A stretch of 64,000 nucleotides of DNA from Streptomyces sp. Y2F8-2 (GCF_014905555.1 NZ_BNGS01000004.1:620001-684000); one strand, 5' to 3'; positions 35,181-43,843 are shown, numbered from the stretch's first letter. Made by a program: numbers and translations. Notes: generated by a model from the sequence alone, not told the origin.

Positions 35181-35209
35181 TCCTGCTCTGGGCGAAATCC
35201 GTTTGAAGA

Positions 35210-35480
35210 CGGACCCTACCGCGCCGGCAAGTGCACGCGGATGACGGCGTACGTCGGAGTCGACGAGGAGACAGGCGGCGCGGGAACGGTGACGTTCTCC
35301 GTGATCGCCGACGGCAAGACCTTGGTCACCACGCCGACCATCCGGGGCAGACAGGCCGCGGTGCCGATCGACGCGGACGTCAGCGGCGCGCAGGTGATCG
35401 GCCTCAAGGTCGGCGACGCGGGCGACGGCAACGGCAACGACCACGGCGACTGGGCGATGCCGACCCTGACATGCCGTTAG
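35210..35480 (+). pseudogene. NPCBM/NEW2 carbohydrate-binding domain, C-terminal fragment of a secreted hydrolase
   Basis: The frame without a start reads KCTRMTAYVGVDEETGGAGT, then IADGKTLVTTP and VIGLKVGDAGDGNGNDHGDW, ending ATPTLTC-like at TAG 35478-35480. This is the last 85 residues of an NPCBM/NEW2 module, normally at the C-terminus of alpha-galactosidases and related GHs. The catalytic domain is absent, and the junction with the inverted hydrolase remnant lies at about 35190. Confidence 0.75.
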
Positions 35481-35491
35481 CTGTGCGTCGG

Positions 35492-35538
35492 CGAACGCCT
35501 CTGACAGCGGGTCCTGGATCTGCTGTCAGAGGCGTTCG
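35492..35538 (+). terminator. Strong terminator after the NPCBM fragment
   Basis: A 17-bp perfect stem (35492-35508 with 35522-35538) with a 13-nt loop begins 11 bases after the stop, confirming that the fragment is the true 3' end of a former gene. Confidence 0.85.
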
Positions 35539-35823
35539 TAGAGGTCCGGCCGGCAGGACGCCGTAGGCGCGATGGCCGGCCGTACCCCGGCAGCATGGGG
35601 TGGGGGAGACCAACCGGCATCGACGCCGGCTCACCAGCGAGCCGTTGCCGCGGCGCGATGGCGGCGTCAGCACCGCCGGCCCCTGGCATCTGAGCCACGG
35701 CCAGGCCGCCAACACGGCTGCCGGCGGCAGCCGGTTCCTCTCCAGCGGCAGGCTGTGTTGAAACGTCGTCGAGTGCCGGGAGCAGCCTGACCGGTGATGT
35801 TCCTGCATGGGCGCGCTCAGGGC

Positions 35824-37095
35824 CTACAAGAGGGAGAAGCCCCCTGTGCCGTGTCCCGTGAGTTCGTGCATCTCGATGGCTATTTCCCCATCGGAGAACT
35901 GCTCCGCTTTCAGGGCACCCACGATCTCGGACTCCGCCTTGCCGACGTCGTTGCCGCGGATCGCCGCGATCAGCCCGACTTGCAGCTGGCGATCCCCGTC
36001 GGTCATTGCGGCCAGAGCGGCGTATCTCTGCCCTTCCGCGAGTTGGGCGGCGCACCATGCGGCTCGCAGGGGTGGACGGCGTCCGTTCACCGTGGTCGAC
36101 ATGACCCGTCCGAGGAACCGTGGGAGCTTCGGGTCGGCGCGACATGCTTCCAGCCAGTGCCGGACCAGGAACCTCTGCTGGATGGCTCCGCCCAGGAGAA
36201 ACAGCCGCAGATCCTCGCTGTCCCACTTCCTGTTCGCAGCGAAGTACAGCTCCTCGCGACCGCAGCAGAGCGCCAGTCTGTGCCGGAGTTCTCCCGGCCT
36301 GTTCCACTTCTTGAATTTCCTCATGATCGCCCGCTCATCGACTTCGGTATCAGTGACCGCCCTGCCCGCGGTCAGCAGGCGCTGAATTTCGGCCCTGGGC
36401 ATCCAATCGGTTCCGTCTGCATCCCGCAGCGGCACCGCGACGGTGTGGCCGGGCACCTTTCCGGGCCTCCCGGACGGCGCCGGGATGACGAACACCTCAG
36501 CACGGTCCTGCTCCGGAATGTCGATGAAGACGACTCTCTGCTCACCGTCGTCGGACCAGTCGACCGTGATGCCTTGCGGTGTCGGCAGGACATGCTGACG
36601 AATCAGCTTGCGTAGCTGATCAAGGTTGACTGCGGACCGCTCGAGGCCCGTGAAGCTCTCGAGCACCTCCTCGTCACCCTCCAATCGGGTGGCCATGCCC
36701 AGGACGATCAGTCCGCCACCGCGATTGGCGAAAGCAGCGACGTCCTTGGCCAGTTCTTCCACCGCCGCAGGATTGCGCGGGTCGCACGGCTGCTTCTTGG
36801 CGTCCAGCCGCTGTCCCTCACGCAACCCGCGGAGGACGGTGGGTCGTTGTGCGCGCAGTGATGCGCGGAGTTCTCCGACATCCAGGTCTCTGACGCTCCG
36901 GCCGACACTCCGTTCCGTGCCTGTGAGTGTGTCGACAGTCGTCTGATGGCTGACCATTTCGAGATCGTCGTCCGCACGGGCCCCGGCGACCGAACGCAGG
37001 CTCGGGCGCCCCGTCCGAGCATGCAGTGCATGTGGTTCGGCAGTCGGATCTGCCGAGGTCGCGCCCTGCTCGCCATGGGTACGTTCCTTGGCCAC
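35824..37095 (-). CDS. AlbA_2 (Schlafen-like) putative DNA-binding protein
   Basis: The frame allows 423 residues from 37095; the first 60 are variable and a later start is possible. The AlbA_2 domain (about 75-200) has LREGQRLDAKKQ, ELAKDVAAFANRGGGLIVLG and HVLPTPQGITVDW, the nucleic-acid-binding fold shared with Schlafen AlbA. HTVAVPLRDADGTDWMPRAEI closes it. A C-terminal region of about 200 residues is of unknown type. In bacteria such proteins are putative transcription regulators or defence-associated. There is no ATPase or helicase neighbour. Confidence 0.75.
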   Translation of the reverse strand: MAKERTHGEQGATSADPTAEPHALHARTGRPSLRSVAGARADDDLEMVSHQTTVDTLTGTERSVGRSVRDLDVGELRASLRAQRPTVLRGLREGQRLDAKKQPCDPRNPAAVEELAKDVAAFANRGGGLIVLGMATRLEGDEEVLESFTGLERSAVNLDQLRKLIRQHVLPTPQGITVDWSDDGEQRVVFIDIPEQDRAEVFVIPAPSGRPGKVPGHTVAVPLRDADGTDWMPRAEIQRLLTAGRAVTDTEVDERAIMRKFKKWNRPGELRHRLALCCGREELYFAANRKWDSEDLRLFLLGGAIQQRFLVRHWLEACRADPKLPRFLGRVMSTTVNGRRPPLRAAWCAAQLAEGQRYAALAAMTDGDRQLQVGLIAAIRGNDVGKAESEIVGALKAEQFSDGEIAIEMHELTGHGTGGFSLL

Positions 37096-37269
37096 GTCCC
37101 CGTTCCCCGTCCGCCTCCGTCACCAGCCGTCCGATTCTGACAGTGTGACGAGGCAGCCGCCATCGGACAGAAGGCGTAGCGGGGAAGGACGGGACCGAGA
37201 GGGGGCAGTAGATCCACGAGCCCTGATCCGCCGCCCATCACCCCGCAGGCGAAGCCCGTGCAGGCGCGG

Positions 37270-37500
37270 CGCGACGCCCGGTGCCGCTCGATCTCGGCTG
37301 TGTCCGCCAGTGCGAAACCCGCCACGTGGGCGGGTTGGCGACCGCACCGTCGCGGATCTTCACGTGGATGGCGTCGATGAAGACCACCGGATAGACGGAG
37401 TCCAGAGGTCGGCTCTGCCATTCGGCCATGCCCTCCAGAACCAGCCGCAGTAGCCCTTGACGCGCCGTCCGGGCTGCACACTTATCCCGGCCGGTGTCAC
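37270..37500 (-). mobile_element. IS256-family transposase fragment
   Basis: EGMAEWQSRPLDSVYPVVFI and DAIHVKIRDGAVANPP are the segment containing the first catalytic Asp of IS256 (Mutator) transposases. The remaining sequence to 37140 is not recognisable. The fragment ends near the SRPBCC gene's stop. Confidence 0.75.
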
Positions 37501-37919
37501 CGGTCAGCCGATCGGGGCGCCTCGCGGTCCAGGGTGTGCTTGATGACTCGGAGTCCTTGATCGACCATCTCGGCGATGGGCGCACCGAGGCTATCCGGCG
37601 TCACGTCGGTGATCCAGACGAAGCGGCTGCGGTTCTCCTCCTCGGCAACCACCTGCATGGAAGCGTGGTGATGCGTGGGCTCCAGAGAGCCACCGACCAC
37701 CGCGTAAGCGATTCGTCTTGTCTTATCGTCGATGTCGACGATGAGTTCGCGCACCACGGCGCCGTTGGCGAAGGTGACGGTCCTGACGTCGCCGTCGACG
37801 CGGGTATCGGTGACGTACCCCGGTGCGAGGCGGTGGTGAACCTCTCCGAAGTCGCGGACCGCCGCCCACACGTTATCCGGAGTGTCTTCGATCAGCACTT
37901 CGCGGTGAATGGATGCCAT
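37497..37919 (-). CDS. SRPBCC (START/Bet v1-like) family protein
   Basis: ATG 37919 (MASIHREVL) has AAGGAG at 9 bases. The 140-residue product is a polyketide cyclase/AHSA1-like fold: DTPDNVWAAVRDFGEVHHRL, RTVTFANGAVVRELIVDID, RFVWITDVTPDSLGAPI and the C-terminal helix VDQGLRVIKHTLDRE. It should bind a small hydrophobic ligand. It is 28 bases downstream of a VOC gene on the same strand, so the two form an operon. Confidence 0.87.
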   Translation of the reverse strand: MASIHREVLIEDTPDNVWAAVRDFGEVHHRLAPGYVTDTRVDGDVRTVTFANGAVVRELIVDIDDKTRRIAYAVVGGSLEPTHHHASMQVVAEEENRSRFVWITDVTPDSLGAPIAEMVDQGLRVIKHTLDREAPRSADR

Positions 37920-37947
37920 GAGTCTGTCTCCTTCTCGAGTGGAGAGG

Positions 37948-38319
37948 TCAGTCGCCGGTCGGAGCGGCGGTGAGGCAGAACGGGGGGCCCTCGGGGTCGG
38001 TGAGGACGATCCACTGACCCTCGCCCGGCTGGAAATCGGGCCGGGACGCACCTAGGTCGAGCAGTGCCCCGGCCGCGGCGTCCAAGTCGGCGACGGTGAA
38101 GTCGAGGTGCATGTACTTCAGGCCCTCGGGCCAGCTCGGCGCCTCGTAGCCGTCCACGCGGACAAAGGCGAGCTGGACGGGGGTGCCGCCGCCCAAGGAG
38201 GCAAAATCCTGGTCGCTGTGGGTGATCTCCCACCCGGTGGTCTTCTGGTAAAACGCGGCGAGCGCGGCCGGGTCGGCGCAGTCGAAGACGACCGTGCTGA
38301 GCTGCTTTAGAGCAGACAT
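37948..38319 (-). CDS. VOC-family protein (glyoxalase/bleomycin-resistance fold)
   Basis: ATG 38319 gives 123 residues. TVVFDCADPAALAAFYQKTTGWEI opens the first module; EGLKYMHLDFTVADLDAA, GEGQWIVLTDPEGPPFCL forms the second. His in MHLDF and Glu in DPEG are the usual metal ligands. It heads the two-gene unit with the SRPBCC gene and is divergent from an AraC-type regulator, its likely controller. Confidence 0.88.
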   Translation of the reverse strand: MSALKQLSTVVFDCADPAALAAFYQKTTGWEITHSDQDFASLGGGTPVQLAFVRVDGYEAPSWPEGLKYMHLDFTVADLDAAAGALLDLGASRPDFQPGEGQWIVLTDPEGPPFCLTAAPTGD

Positions 38320-38482
38320 GCCAATGACTCCTGGGAATCGAGTAGGGGGAATGAACGCAACGGCGTACGAGGAGCCCGGAAGCCCTCGCATGCTGCAAGC
38401 GTCCTCCCGGCGGCGGGATCCGGTCTTGAAGATCCTTGCAGCGGGGGCGCGGTTGTCAGACCCCCCACGTAGCGTGCGACGG

Positions 38483-39298
38483 GTGCTCACAGCCATTTCT
38501 GTTGCCAGCCGCCCCGACTTCAACATCAGCGCGGTGACCTGCCGTTCCGACCACGACCGCTGGTCGGCGCCGGAGGTGCGCGCCGACTACCGCGTGGTGC
38601 TCGTGCGCCGCGGCCGGTTCCGCAGGAAAGCCGCAGGCACCCCAGCCGACATCGATGCGACCCTGGCCTACCTGGGCGCACCGGGCGAGGAAGAGAGCTT
38701 CGCCCATCCCACCGGCGGCGACGTGTGCACGTCGATCAGCGTGACACCGAAGCTGTGGCGCTCCCTCGCCGGAGACACCGAGGCACCGGCCGTCCAGACC
38801 TTCTACGTCGATCCACACCTCGACCTCGCCCACCGCCGCCTGCTCACCGCCGCTTGCTCCGCAGACGTCGACTATGCGCTCACCGAAGAGCTGCTGATCC
38901 TCCTGTCGACCGCCATCGGCCGCACCGTGACCGGACCGACCCCGCTCGCTCCCACCTCCTCGGGGCGCGACCGGCCCCTCATCGCGGCCGCCCGCGAGGC
39001 GATCATCGAAGACCACCCTGCGTCGGACACGCTGTTCTCGCTCGCCAAGCTCCTCGGCGTCTCCCCCTACAGCCTCAGCCGGGCCTTCCCACGCGAACTC
39101 GGCGTGACAGTCACCCAGTACCGCCAGCGCGTCCGGATCGGCAAGGCCCTCGACCGCCTGGAGGCAGGCGAGCACAGCCTCAGCACCCTCGCCGCCGACC
39201 TCGGCTATGCCGACCAGGCCCACCTCACCCGCACGATGCGCCAACACCTCGGTCACACACTGACAGCTCTTCGCCGTCTGCTCTCCCCAACACGCTGA
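38483..39298 (+). CDS. AraC-family transcriptional regulator
   Basis: GTG 38483 is the conserved start (LTAISVASRPDFNISAVTC); the frame is open upstream to 38294 without similarity. The 271-residue product has a cupin-like N-terminal sensor with VVLVRRGRFRRKAAG and two C-terminal helix-turn-helices: LFSLAKLLGVSPYSLSRAFP and LSTLAADLGYADQAHLTRTM. It is divergent from the VOC/SRPBCC pair and probably controls it. The intergenic region has no obvious repeats. Confidence 0.87.
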   Translation: MLTAISVASRPDFNISAVTCRSDHDRWSAPEVRADYRVVLVRRGRFRRKAAGTPADIDATLAYLGAPGEEESFAHPTGGDVCTSISVTPKLWRSLAGDTEAPAVQTFYVDPHLDLAHRRLLTAACSADVDYALTEELLILLSTAIGRTVTGPTPLAPTSSGRDRPLIAAAREAIIEDHPASDTLFSLAKLLGVSPYSLSRAFPRELGVTVTQYRQRVRIGKALDRLEAGEHSLSTLAADLGYADQAHLTRTMRQHLGHTLTALRRLLSPTR

Positions 39299-39456
39299 CC
39301 CCCGTCCATGAGCACGGTTCTCGCTGAAGACCAAAGCGCTGCTCCACCGAGGCCACGGAGCGCCCTACGGCATCCCGTCCACGGGGTGTCGGCCTTCCGG
39401 CACGCAGGGAATTGCGCAACGTCGAAGTACTGCCTCTTCACCAGTAGCACGGCGAG

Positions 39457-39681
39457 GTGCAGCAGGGCCGATGTCTGCGCTGCGACAAGCACTTCCGGGC
39501 AACGCCGTGCACAGTCTGCGGGAGCTGCCGCATCGAGGGGACCTACGGCATCTCCGGGATCCGTTTCACGACACTGCCCCAGACCGTTGAATGCAAGGAC
39601 TGCCGCAACGAGATCCCGCGCCCGACCCCGGACACGAGGGACCGTAGGAGCGCTAGTCCTCGCCCCCGAGGCTGTGGTTGA
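39457..39681 (+). CDS. Small Cys-rich (CxxC) protein, unrecognised
   Basis: GTG 39457 opens a 74-residue frame with CLRCDKHF, CTVCGSC and ECKDC. These paired CxxC motifs would suit a zinc ribbon. High third-position GC through about residue 60 supports coding; the last 15 residues look random. There is no family match and no clear ribosome site. It could be the surviving part of a longer gene. Confidence 0.4.
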   Translation: MQQGRCLRCDKHFRATPCTVCGSCRIEGTYGISGIRFTTLPQTVECKDCRNEIPRPTPDTRDRRSASPRPRGCG

Positions 39682-39800
39682 ACCCTTCGAGGACGGGGTC
39701 CAGTTCGGCGGCGCGCCGCCCAGGCTGCACAGTCAGGTGCTGGGGGCCGTCCAGGGCCCGGTCCAGATCCTGAAGCGGAGCGCCGGGCGGCGCTGACGGC
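39653..39800 (-). pseudogene. C-terminal fragment of an unidentified protein
   Basis: On the minus strand DLDRALDGPQHLTVQPGRRA and LDPVLEGFNHSLGGED end at a stop near 39653. The sequence composition is that of a real soluble protein's end. No start or upstream continuation is found, and I do not recognise the family. Confidence 0.35.
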
Positions 39801-39896
39801 GATTCGCGAAGACGGCTCTGTCCGCAGTTTCGTGAATCCCATCGCCGTGGACGGCCCGGTCGTGCTGCTCTGCGCCGCGTCGTGGATGATCACCCC

Positions 39897-40170
39897 ATGG
39901 GCTCGGTGCAACCGGATGTGACGTGGCCGTTCACCGACGGCGCCTTTCCTCAGAATCTGCTGGCGATCGTGCAGCGGACGGTGGCCGACGGTAGCCACCC
40001 GGCGCTGATGGTGATCCATGATGACGAGCAGGACTGGCTTCTCGCTGACGGGCTTCGTGATCCGAACGCGGACGGAGCGTCGATCGTCTGCCATCTAGAT
40101 CACGTACTCAGCCTCGACCCATCTCTCGCGGCTTTGGCCAGCCTTCCGCCTAGCCATATTGCTGAGTCGA
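39897..40170 (+). pseudogene. Conserved Streptomyces hypothetical protein, 3' end replaced by ISL3
   Basis: ATG 39897 (or GTG 39882) starts PDVTWPFTDGAFPQNLLAIV, and LMVIHDDEQDWLLADGLRDP, CHLDHVLSLDPSLAALASLP follow. This is a small actinobacterial protein of unknown function, usually about 105 residues. After PPSHIAE the frame runs into an ISL3 transposase fragment in antisense, so roughly the last 15 residues are foreign. Confidence 0.6.
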
Positions 40171-40390
40171 GGTCCTGGCGGAGGAAGCCGGCGAAGCCCT
40201 TCATGGGCTTCGGTGCGTCCTTTTCGGCCTGCCGGATCCACTCCGGCAGGAGGTATCCGCGCTGGTGGCGGACCAAGTCGGCGAAGGCGCGGGCAAGGTC
40301 GCAGGCCCGGGTGATGTCCGGGCAGGCGAACCGGAGCACACCGGCGTGCGGCAAGTCGTTGAACAGCACGTTGAGCGCCAGAGGGGCCAA
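40100..40390 (-). mobile_element. ISL3-like transposase fragment
   Basis: ACDLARAFADLVRHQRG, LPEWIRQAEKDAPKPMKGF and LRQDLD match the C-terminal helical region before the last catalytic Glu of ISL3 transposases. Both ends are missing. It overlaps the end of the preceding hypothetical gene. Confidence 0.65.
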
Positions 40391-40492
40391 CTGAGATGCA
40401 GGTCGGCCAACTGAAGCACTCCGTCACAGCCATGTGGCGGCTCCGGCGCGTCGACTTGGCCAGAAAATCGAACGAGTAGCCTAATTGGGCAC

Positions 40493-40723
40493 ATGGAGCA
40501 TGTCCCCTTCCCACGTGACCTGACCGAGCTTCAGGCGGACTGGCAGCGCACGTACGCGGCGCTCGCCGTGCCGCGTCCGATGCACACCACGGCACTGCGC
40601 CGCTGCCTGCAGACCTTGTCCAGCCGGCTGCTGTTTCACCCGTACTGGTCCCGCCCGGGCTGGGTGCCAGCAGCGCGGGTGGAGCTGCGCGGCCAGGCCC
40701 GCGCGCTGGGACAGCTGCCGTGA
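40493..40723 (+). CDS. Small hypothetical protein, gene 1 of a coupled micro-operon
   Basis: ATG 40493, product 76 residues: PFPRDLTELQADWQRTYAAL, LRRCLQTLSSRLLFHPYW, ARVELRGQARALG. It is helical and basic. No ribosome site precedes the ATG, so translation may be leaderless; TTGGCC and TAGCCT upstream could be the promoter. Homologue-like sequences occur in Streptomyces accessory DNA, but the function is unknown. Confidence 0.55.
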   Translation: MEHVPFPRDLTELQADWQRTYAALAVPRPMHTTALRRCLQTLSSRLLFHPYWSRPGWVPAARVELRGQARALGQLP

Positions 40724-40893
40724 CGACGCACCTGGTCCGCGTGCAGCTCGAGGCTGGTGGCCCGGCGGTCACCGGGGAGGCCGATGGGGCGACCGCCGAC
40801 CGCACCAGGCGTGACTGGGTCGGGATGTACGGCAGCGACGAGAAGGTCGTCATCCGGCTCGCCGAGGACGGCGGTGGGAGCGAGCGGTGCTGA
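40720..40893 (+). CDS. Small hypothetical protein, gene 2 of a coupled micro-operon
   Basis: GTG 40720 overlaps the previous TGA (GTGA). The 57-residue acidic product reads THLVRVQLEAGGPAVTGEA then DWVGMYGSDEKVVIRLAED. It is too short for the ORF lists usually kept, but the two overlaps and the codon bias support translation. Confidence 0.5.
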   Translation: MTTHLVRVQLEAGGPAVTGEADGATADRTRRDWVGMYGSDEKVVIRLAEDGGGSERC

Positions 40894-41042
40894 TGGCGTG
40901 GAAGTGGAGACGGGATCGGACGGCGGTCACCCATCGGGCCCGCCAGGGCGTGTATCGGAAGTGGGTCTTGGAGCGGCTCGGTATCTGGGCATACAAGCCT
41001 GTCTCGCAAGATCGGCAGCGATCGGTGGGCAGGTACTGGTAG
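40893..41042 (+). CDS. Small basic hypothetical protein, gene 3 of a coupled micro-operon
   Basis: ATG 40893 overlaps the previous stop (TGATG). The 49-residue product is highly basic and Trp/Tyr-rich: AWKWRRDRTAVTHRARQG, YRKWVLERLGIWAYK. It could bind nucleic acid or membrane surfaces. No family recognised. Confidence 0.5.
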   Translation: MAWKWRRDRTAVTHRARQGVYRKWVLERLGIWAYKPVSQDRQRSVGRYW

Positions 41043-41051
41043 TAGTCGGCC

Positions 41052-41245
41052 GTGGCAGGTGACCTGTGGACCCCAGTGATTTCGATGGTCGGTGTGGCTG
41101 TAGGTGGTGCGTTGACGTATCTGACCCAGCGCACGACGCAACGGGCAGCTGACCGGGCTGAAGAACAAAGGCGGGCTGCGGCGCAGGCGGAGGAGCGACG
41201 TGCCGAGCAGATCAGGACCGTGCTGGAGTTCGCTGGTGCATCGGA
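41052..41245 (+). pseudogene. Membrane-anchored coiled-coil protein, gene 4 of the micro-operon, cut by IS5
   Basis: GTG 41052, 9 bases after gene 3. The product starts with one membrane segment (LWTPVISMVGVAVGGALTYL) followed by a charged helix rich in Arg/Ala/Glu (RAADRAEEQRRAAAQAEERR). After LEFAGASD the sequence becomes IS5 in antisense, so the C-terminus is lost. Confidence 0.55.
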
Positions 41246-41560
41246 TCCCGCGACGTCGCAGCTAGGCGCGGTTCTTCCGGGAGGCGTATGCCTTGTCGGC
41301 GCGCACTCGATTGGGTCGGGTGCGCGGTCGGCCGGGCCCGATGCGCGGCACGCGGACCTTGTCCAGGACGGGCTCGAACTGCGGAGAGTCGCCGCGCTGC
41401 CCCCGCCGTGATGACGATCGACATCGGCTTTTGCCGCTGCTCAACAGCCAGATGCAGCTTGGTAGTCAGGCCACCGCGCGAGCGTCCGAGTCCGTGGTCG
41501 GACGGTTCGACGGTGGTGCCGCCGGGCGGAAGGCTCCGGGTGGGCAGCGGCGGCTCGAAG
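41240..41560 (-). mobile_element. IS5-family transposase internal fragment
   Basis: DHGLGRSRGGLTTKLHLAVE, QKPMSIVITAG, then RPNRVRADKAYASRKNRA in a second frame. TTKLHLAVE and ADKAYASR are hallmarks of the IS5/IS427 catalytic core (first and second Asp). Both ends are missing, and one frameshift occurs near 41410. Confidence 0.75.
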
Positions 41561-41981
41561 GAGGGCGACCTGCCCGATCGGGCTCCGGGACGACACCTTC
41601 CGCCGGTGTCAATCCGAGGGGCACAGGCGGCTGTGCGAGGTGCTGTGGCACTGGGAACTCGGCGGCACGCCCCTGGTAGGCGACGGTCGTCCCGCCCCTT
41701 GCGAAGCACGCCGGGTTCGGGGCCGCGGCCCAGGCACGGCAAGGGCTCTCAGCTGGTGGCACGTGGCGCCCGGGAGCGGTCAGTGTACGACCTGCGCGTC
41801 ATCGCCGGCCTTCCGTTGCGTTGCCTATGGCGCGCCATGAACGGCTGTTGCGTGTGCAGGGGCGGGCGTGCCGTGTCGTGTGTGTGCGACTGCCCAGGTG
41901 CCACTGCTCCGCGGATGTGTGTCTGGTCGCGGCCTTGAGCAGTTCAGTTGGCTGTCAGGGGCGTCAGCCCAGTCGTGCGGG
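41561..41981. other. Interval with no recognised gene
   Basis: Frames are open on both strands without any family pattern. Codon use is irregular, and the stretch is probably degraded IS or gene sequence. Confidence 0.35.
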
Positions 41982-42218
41982 TCAGGCGTGGTCTACGAGT
42001 TCTGCTTTGCCCTGCTGACGGGCACAGTGCGCGCAGCAGAAGAACTGCCCGTCGGCCTGGAGGCCGTGACCGAGGATGCGGCATTGGCAGTTTTCACAGA
42101 TCGGCGCCATCCGCTGGGCGGCGCACTCGAGGCTGTCGAAGGTGTGGACGGCTCCTCCCTTGGCGTGCACTTCGAAAGACATCTCGTAGTCGTTGCCGCA
42201 GACGTCACACACGGCCAT
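41982..42218 (-). CDS. Small prokaryotic metallothionein-like/zinc-ribbon protein
   Basis: The ATG at 42218 gives 78 residues: AVCDVCGNDYEMSFEVHAKG, then PICENCQCRILGHGLQADGQ and FFCCAHCAR. Eight Cys in CxxC, CxxCxC and CCxxC groups plus His residues fit a zinc-binding protein of the bacterial SmtA-like kind, common as a single gene in Streptomyces. Metal storage or a regulatory role is inference. Confidence 0.72.
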   Translation of the reverse strand: MAVCDVCGNDYEMSFEVHAKGGAVHTFDSLECAAQRMAPICENCQCRILGHGLQADGQFFCCAHCARQQGKAELVDHA

Positions 42219-42849
42219 GGACGCTCAACTCCTCACAGCTTCCCGGATGGGACCGCTGCCGGTACCTGCGACCAACAGCGTCCCTGACGGTAGTGAAGAG
42301 ATGCCGACTGTCCTTGGGCGGCGCGTTGGCCTGCGCCCGAGCGGTGCACAGGAATCACTCGGCCGGGCGCGGCGGTACGCGGGCAGCCCGGGCCTGCGCC
42401 CGTCCAGCCAGAACTGCCTCCGACTCTTTGAGTGGGTGACCACGAATCGTTCGCGCTCTTGAAAGCCGGGTAGAGGTGCGGCCGCCGCCTCGGCGGTCGG
42501 AGCTGCGGCCGCCGGTGTCGGCAGCGTCGCCGCGGCTGATCGGATCGCGTTCCGTCGGCCGGGGGCCGCGGGGTCAAGTGACGCCTTGTGAGGATTTCTT
42601 GCGGAGGCTGGCAAGCTTCGCAGTGTGTTTCGCCGCCAGCGCTGACAACGCGCGACGACGCTTCCCCGCCGGGTGGGCGGGGAGAGGTGGCGCCACCAGT
42701 CGGGTGACCGGGTCAGCGCACCGCCGGAAGGCTTCCGGTCCGGTCGCCGGACGGGCCTGCCGCCGATGGCTCGTCTGAGCCGCAGTCGGCGGCGGGCCCG
42801 GTAGCGCGGTAAAAGCGCTGCGGAGGTGGCGGGCTGTGCCTGGCGGGCG
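42219..42849. other. Intergenic region with short hairpins
   Basis: No supported gene. A small G+C hairpin (42663-42670 with 42676-42683) and a 12-bp palindrome at 42686-42697 lie beyond the protease stop and could end its transcript. Confidence 0.35.
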
Positions 42850-43722
42850 CTACGGCAGCTTCACGAACGGCGCCAGGAAGGCGCGGGCGCCCGGGGTGTC
42901 CAGGCGGTACGACACGTTCGTCGCGTAGCACGGGCCGTCGCCGGTGATCGTGGTGGCCGCAAGTACGTTCCGGCCGCCGATCACGGCGAAGTTCGGGCCG
43001 CCGGAGTCGCCGTAGCAGGCGCCGCCGTTGCCCTGAGGTGCGGTCATCGCCAGGCGGACCCACGCGTCGTTGAGGGCGTCGAAGGTGACAGGCGCCTTCA
43101 TCCGGACACCGCCGCCGGGGTGGGTCTGACCGCCGGGGCCGCGCTGGGCCTCCTGGGTGCCGTATCCGGCGACGAACCAGTCGGTGGAGTTCAGCGCCTG
43201 CGGGCCGAGCGCGCCGAGCTGGTTGGCGGTGGGCAGCGTGGCTGGAGTGAAGGTCCAGCGGGCCTTGACCTTGGTCGCCGGCAGCTCGATCACCGAGATG
43301 TCGTGCGGGTCGGACGCGGGCCCGGGGTAGTCGGGATGGCTGTGGGCGGTGCCCTGGACGGCGATGGCGCCCGCCTGCGCGGCCGGATCGCCAGGGTACT
43401 TCTTCGCGGCGGCGTCGAGGCCGGCCTGCACGTCCTGGTCCAGGGACACGTAAAACTTCACGTTGTCGGGCCAGTCGGTGGTGCAGTGCGCGGCGGTCAG
43501 GAACGTGTCCGCGTCGATCATGGTTCCGGAGCAGACCCAGTCGACCCGGTCGGGTGTCGTGGGGTCGCCGTCGTTGTCCCAGGTCGCGACCATTGCGCCG
43601 ACCTCGGTGCGCTCGGGTGCGGGTGTCGCGTTGTAGGAGTTAATGGCCGAGGACGGCAGGGCGGTGGCTAGCACGGCGGCACAGGCTGCGGCGGTGACGG
43701 CGGACGCGCGTAGGACGGTCAA
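42850..43722 (-). CDS. Secreted trypsin-like serine protease (S1)
   Basis: The start is a TTG at 43722 with GAAGGG about 8 bases upstream. The 290-residue product has an export signal (AACAAVLATALPSSA). The triad is complete: His in TFLTAAHCTT, Asp in SDPHDISVIEL, Ser in ACYGDSGGPN. Additional Cys suggest two disulfides (VCSG/AHC; ACYGD/GPCYA). Length and a Gly-rich insert resemble actinobacterial chymotrypsin-fold proteases without a pro-domain. It is monocistronic. Confidence 0.9.
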   Translation of the reverse strand: MTVLRASAVTAAACAAVLATALPSSAINSYNATPAPERTEVGAMVATWDNDGDPTTPDRVDWVCSGTMIDADTFLTAAHCTTDWPDNVKFYVSLDQDVQAGLDAAAKKYPGDPAAQAGAIAVQGTAHSHPDYPGPASDPHDISVIELPATKVKARWTFTPATLPTANQLGALGPQALNSTDWFVAGYGTQEAQRGPGGQTHPGGGVRMKAPVTFDALNDAWVRLAMTAPQGNGGACYGDSGGPNFAVIGGRNVLAATTITGDGPCYATNVSYRLDTPGARAFLAPFVKLP

Positions 43723-43843
43723 GAGAAACCCTTCTACCGATGGGACGGGTGTTCTCCTGTGGGGGGTGGAGCAGCGCCAGTGAAGCGCCTGGGGGCGGCC
43801 GCGACAAGAGCACGCCCGCCCTTCCAGGGTTTTCCCTCAGTAG

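Noticed and set aside
33957..35444. 495-codon minus frame read as one large protein
   Set aside because: Only the middle part (34690-35180) is real hydrolase sequence; the ends are antisense of the NPCBM fragment and a shifted reading of the YciI gene.
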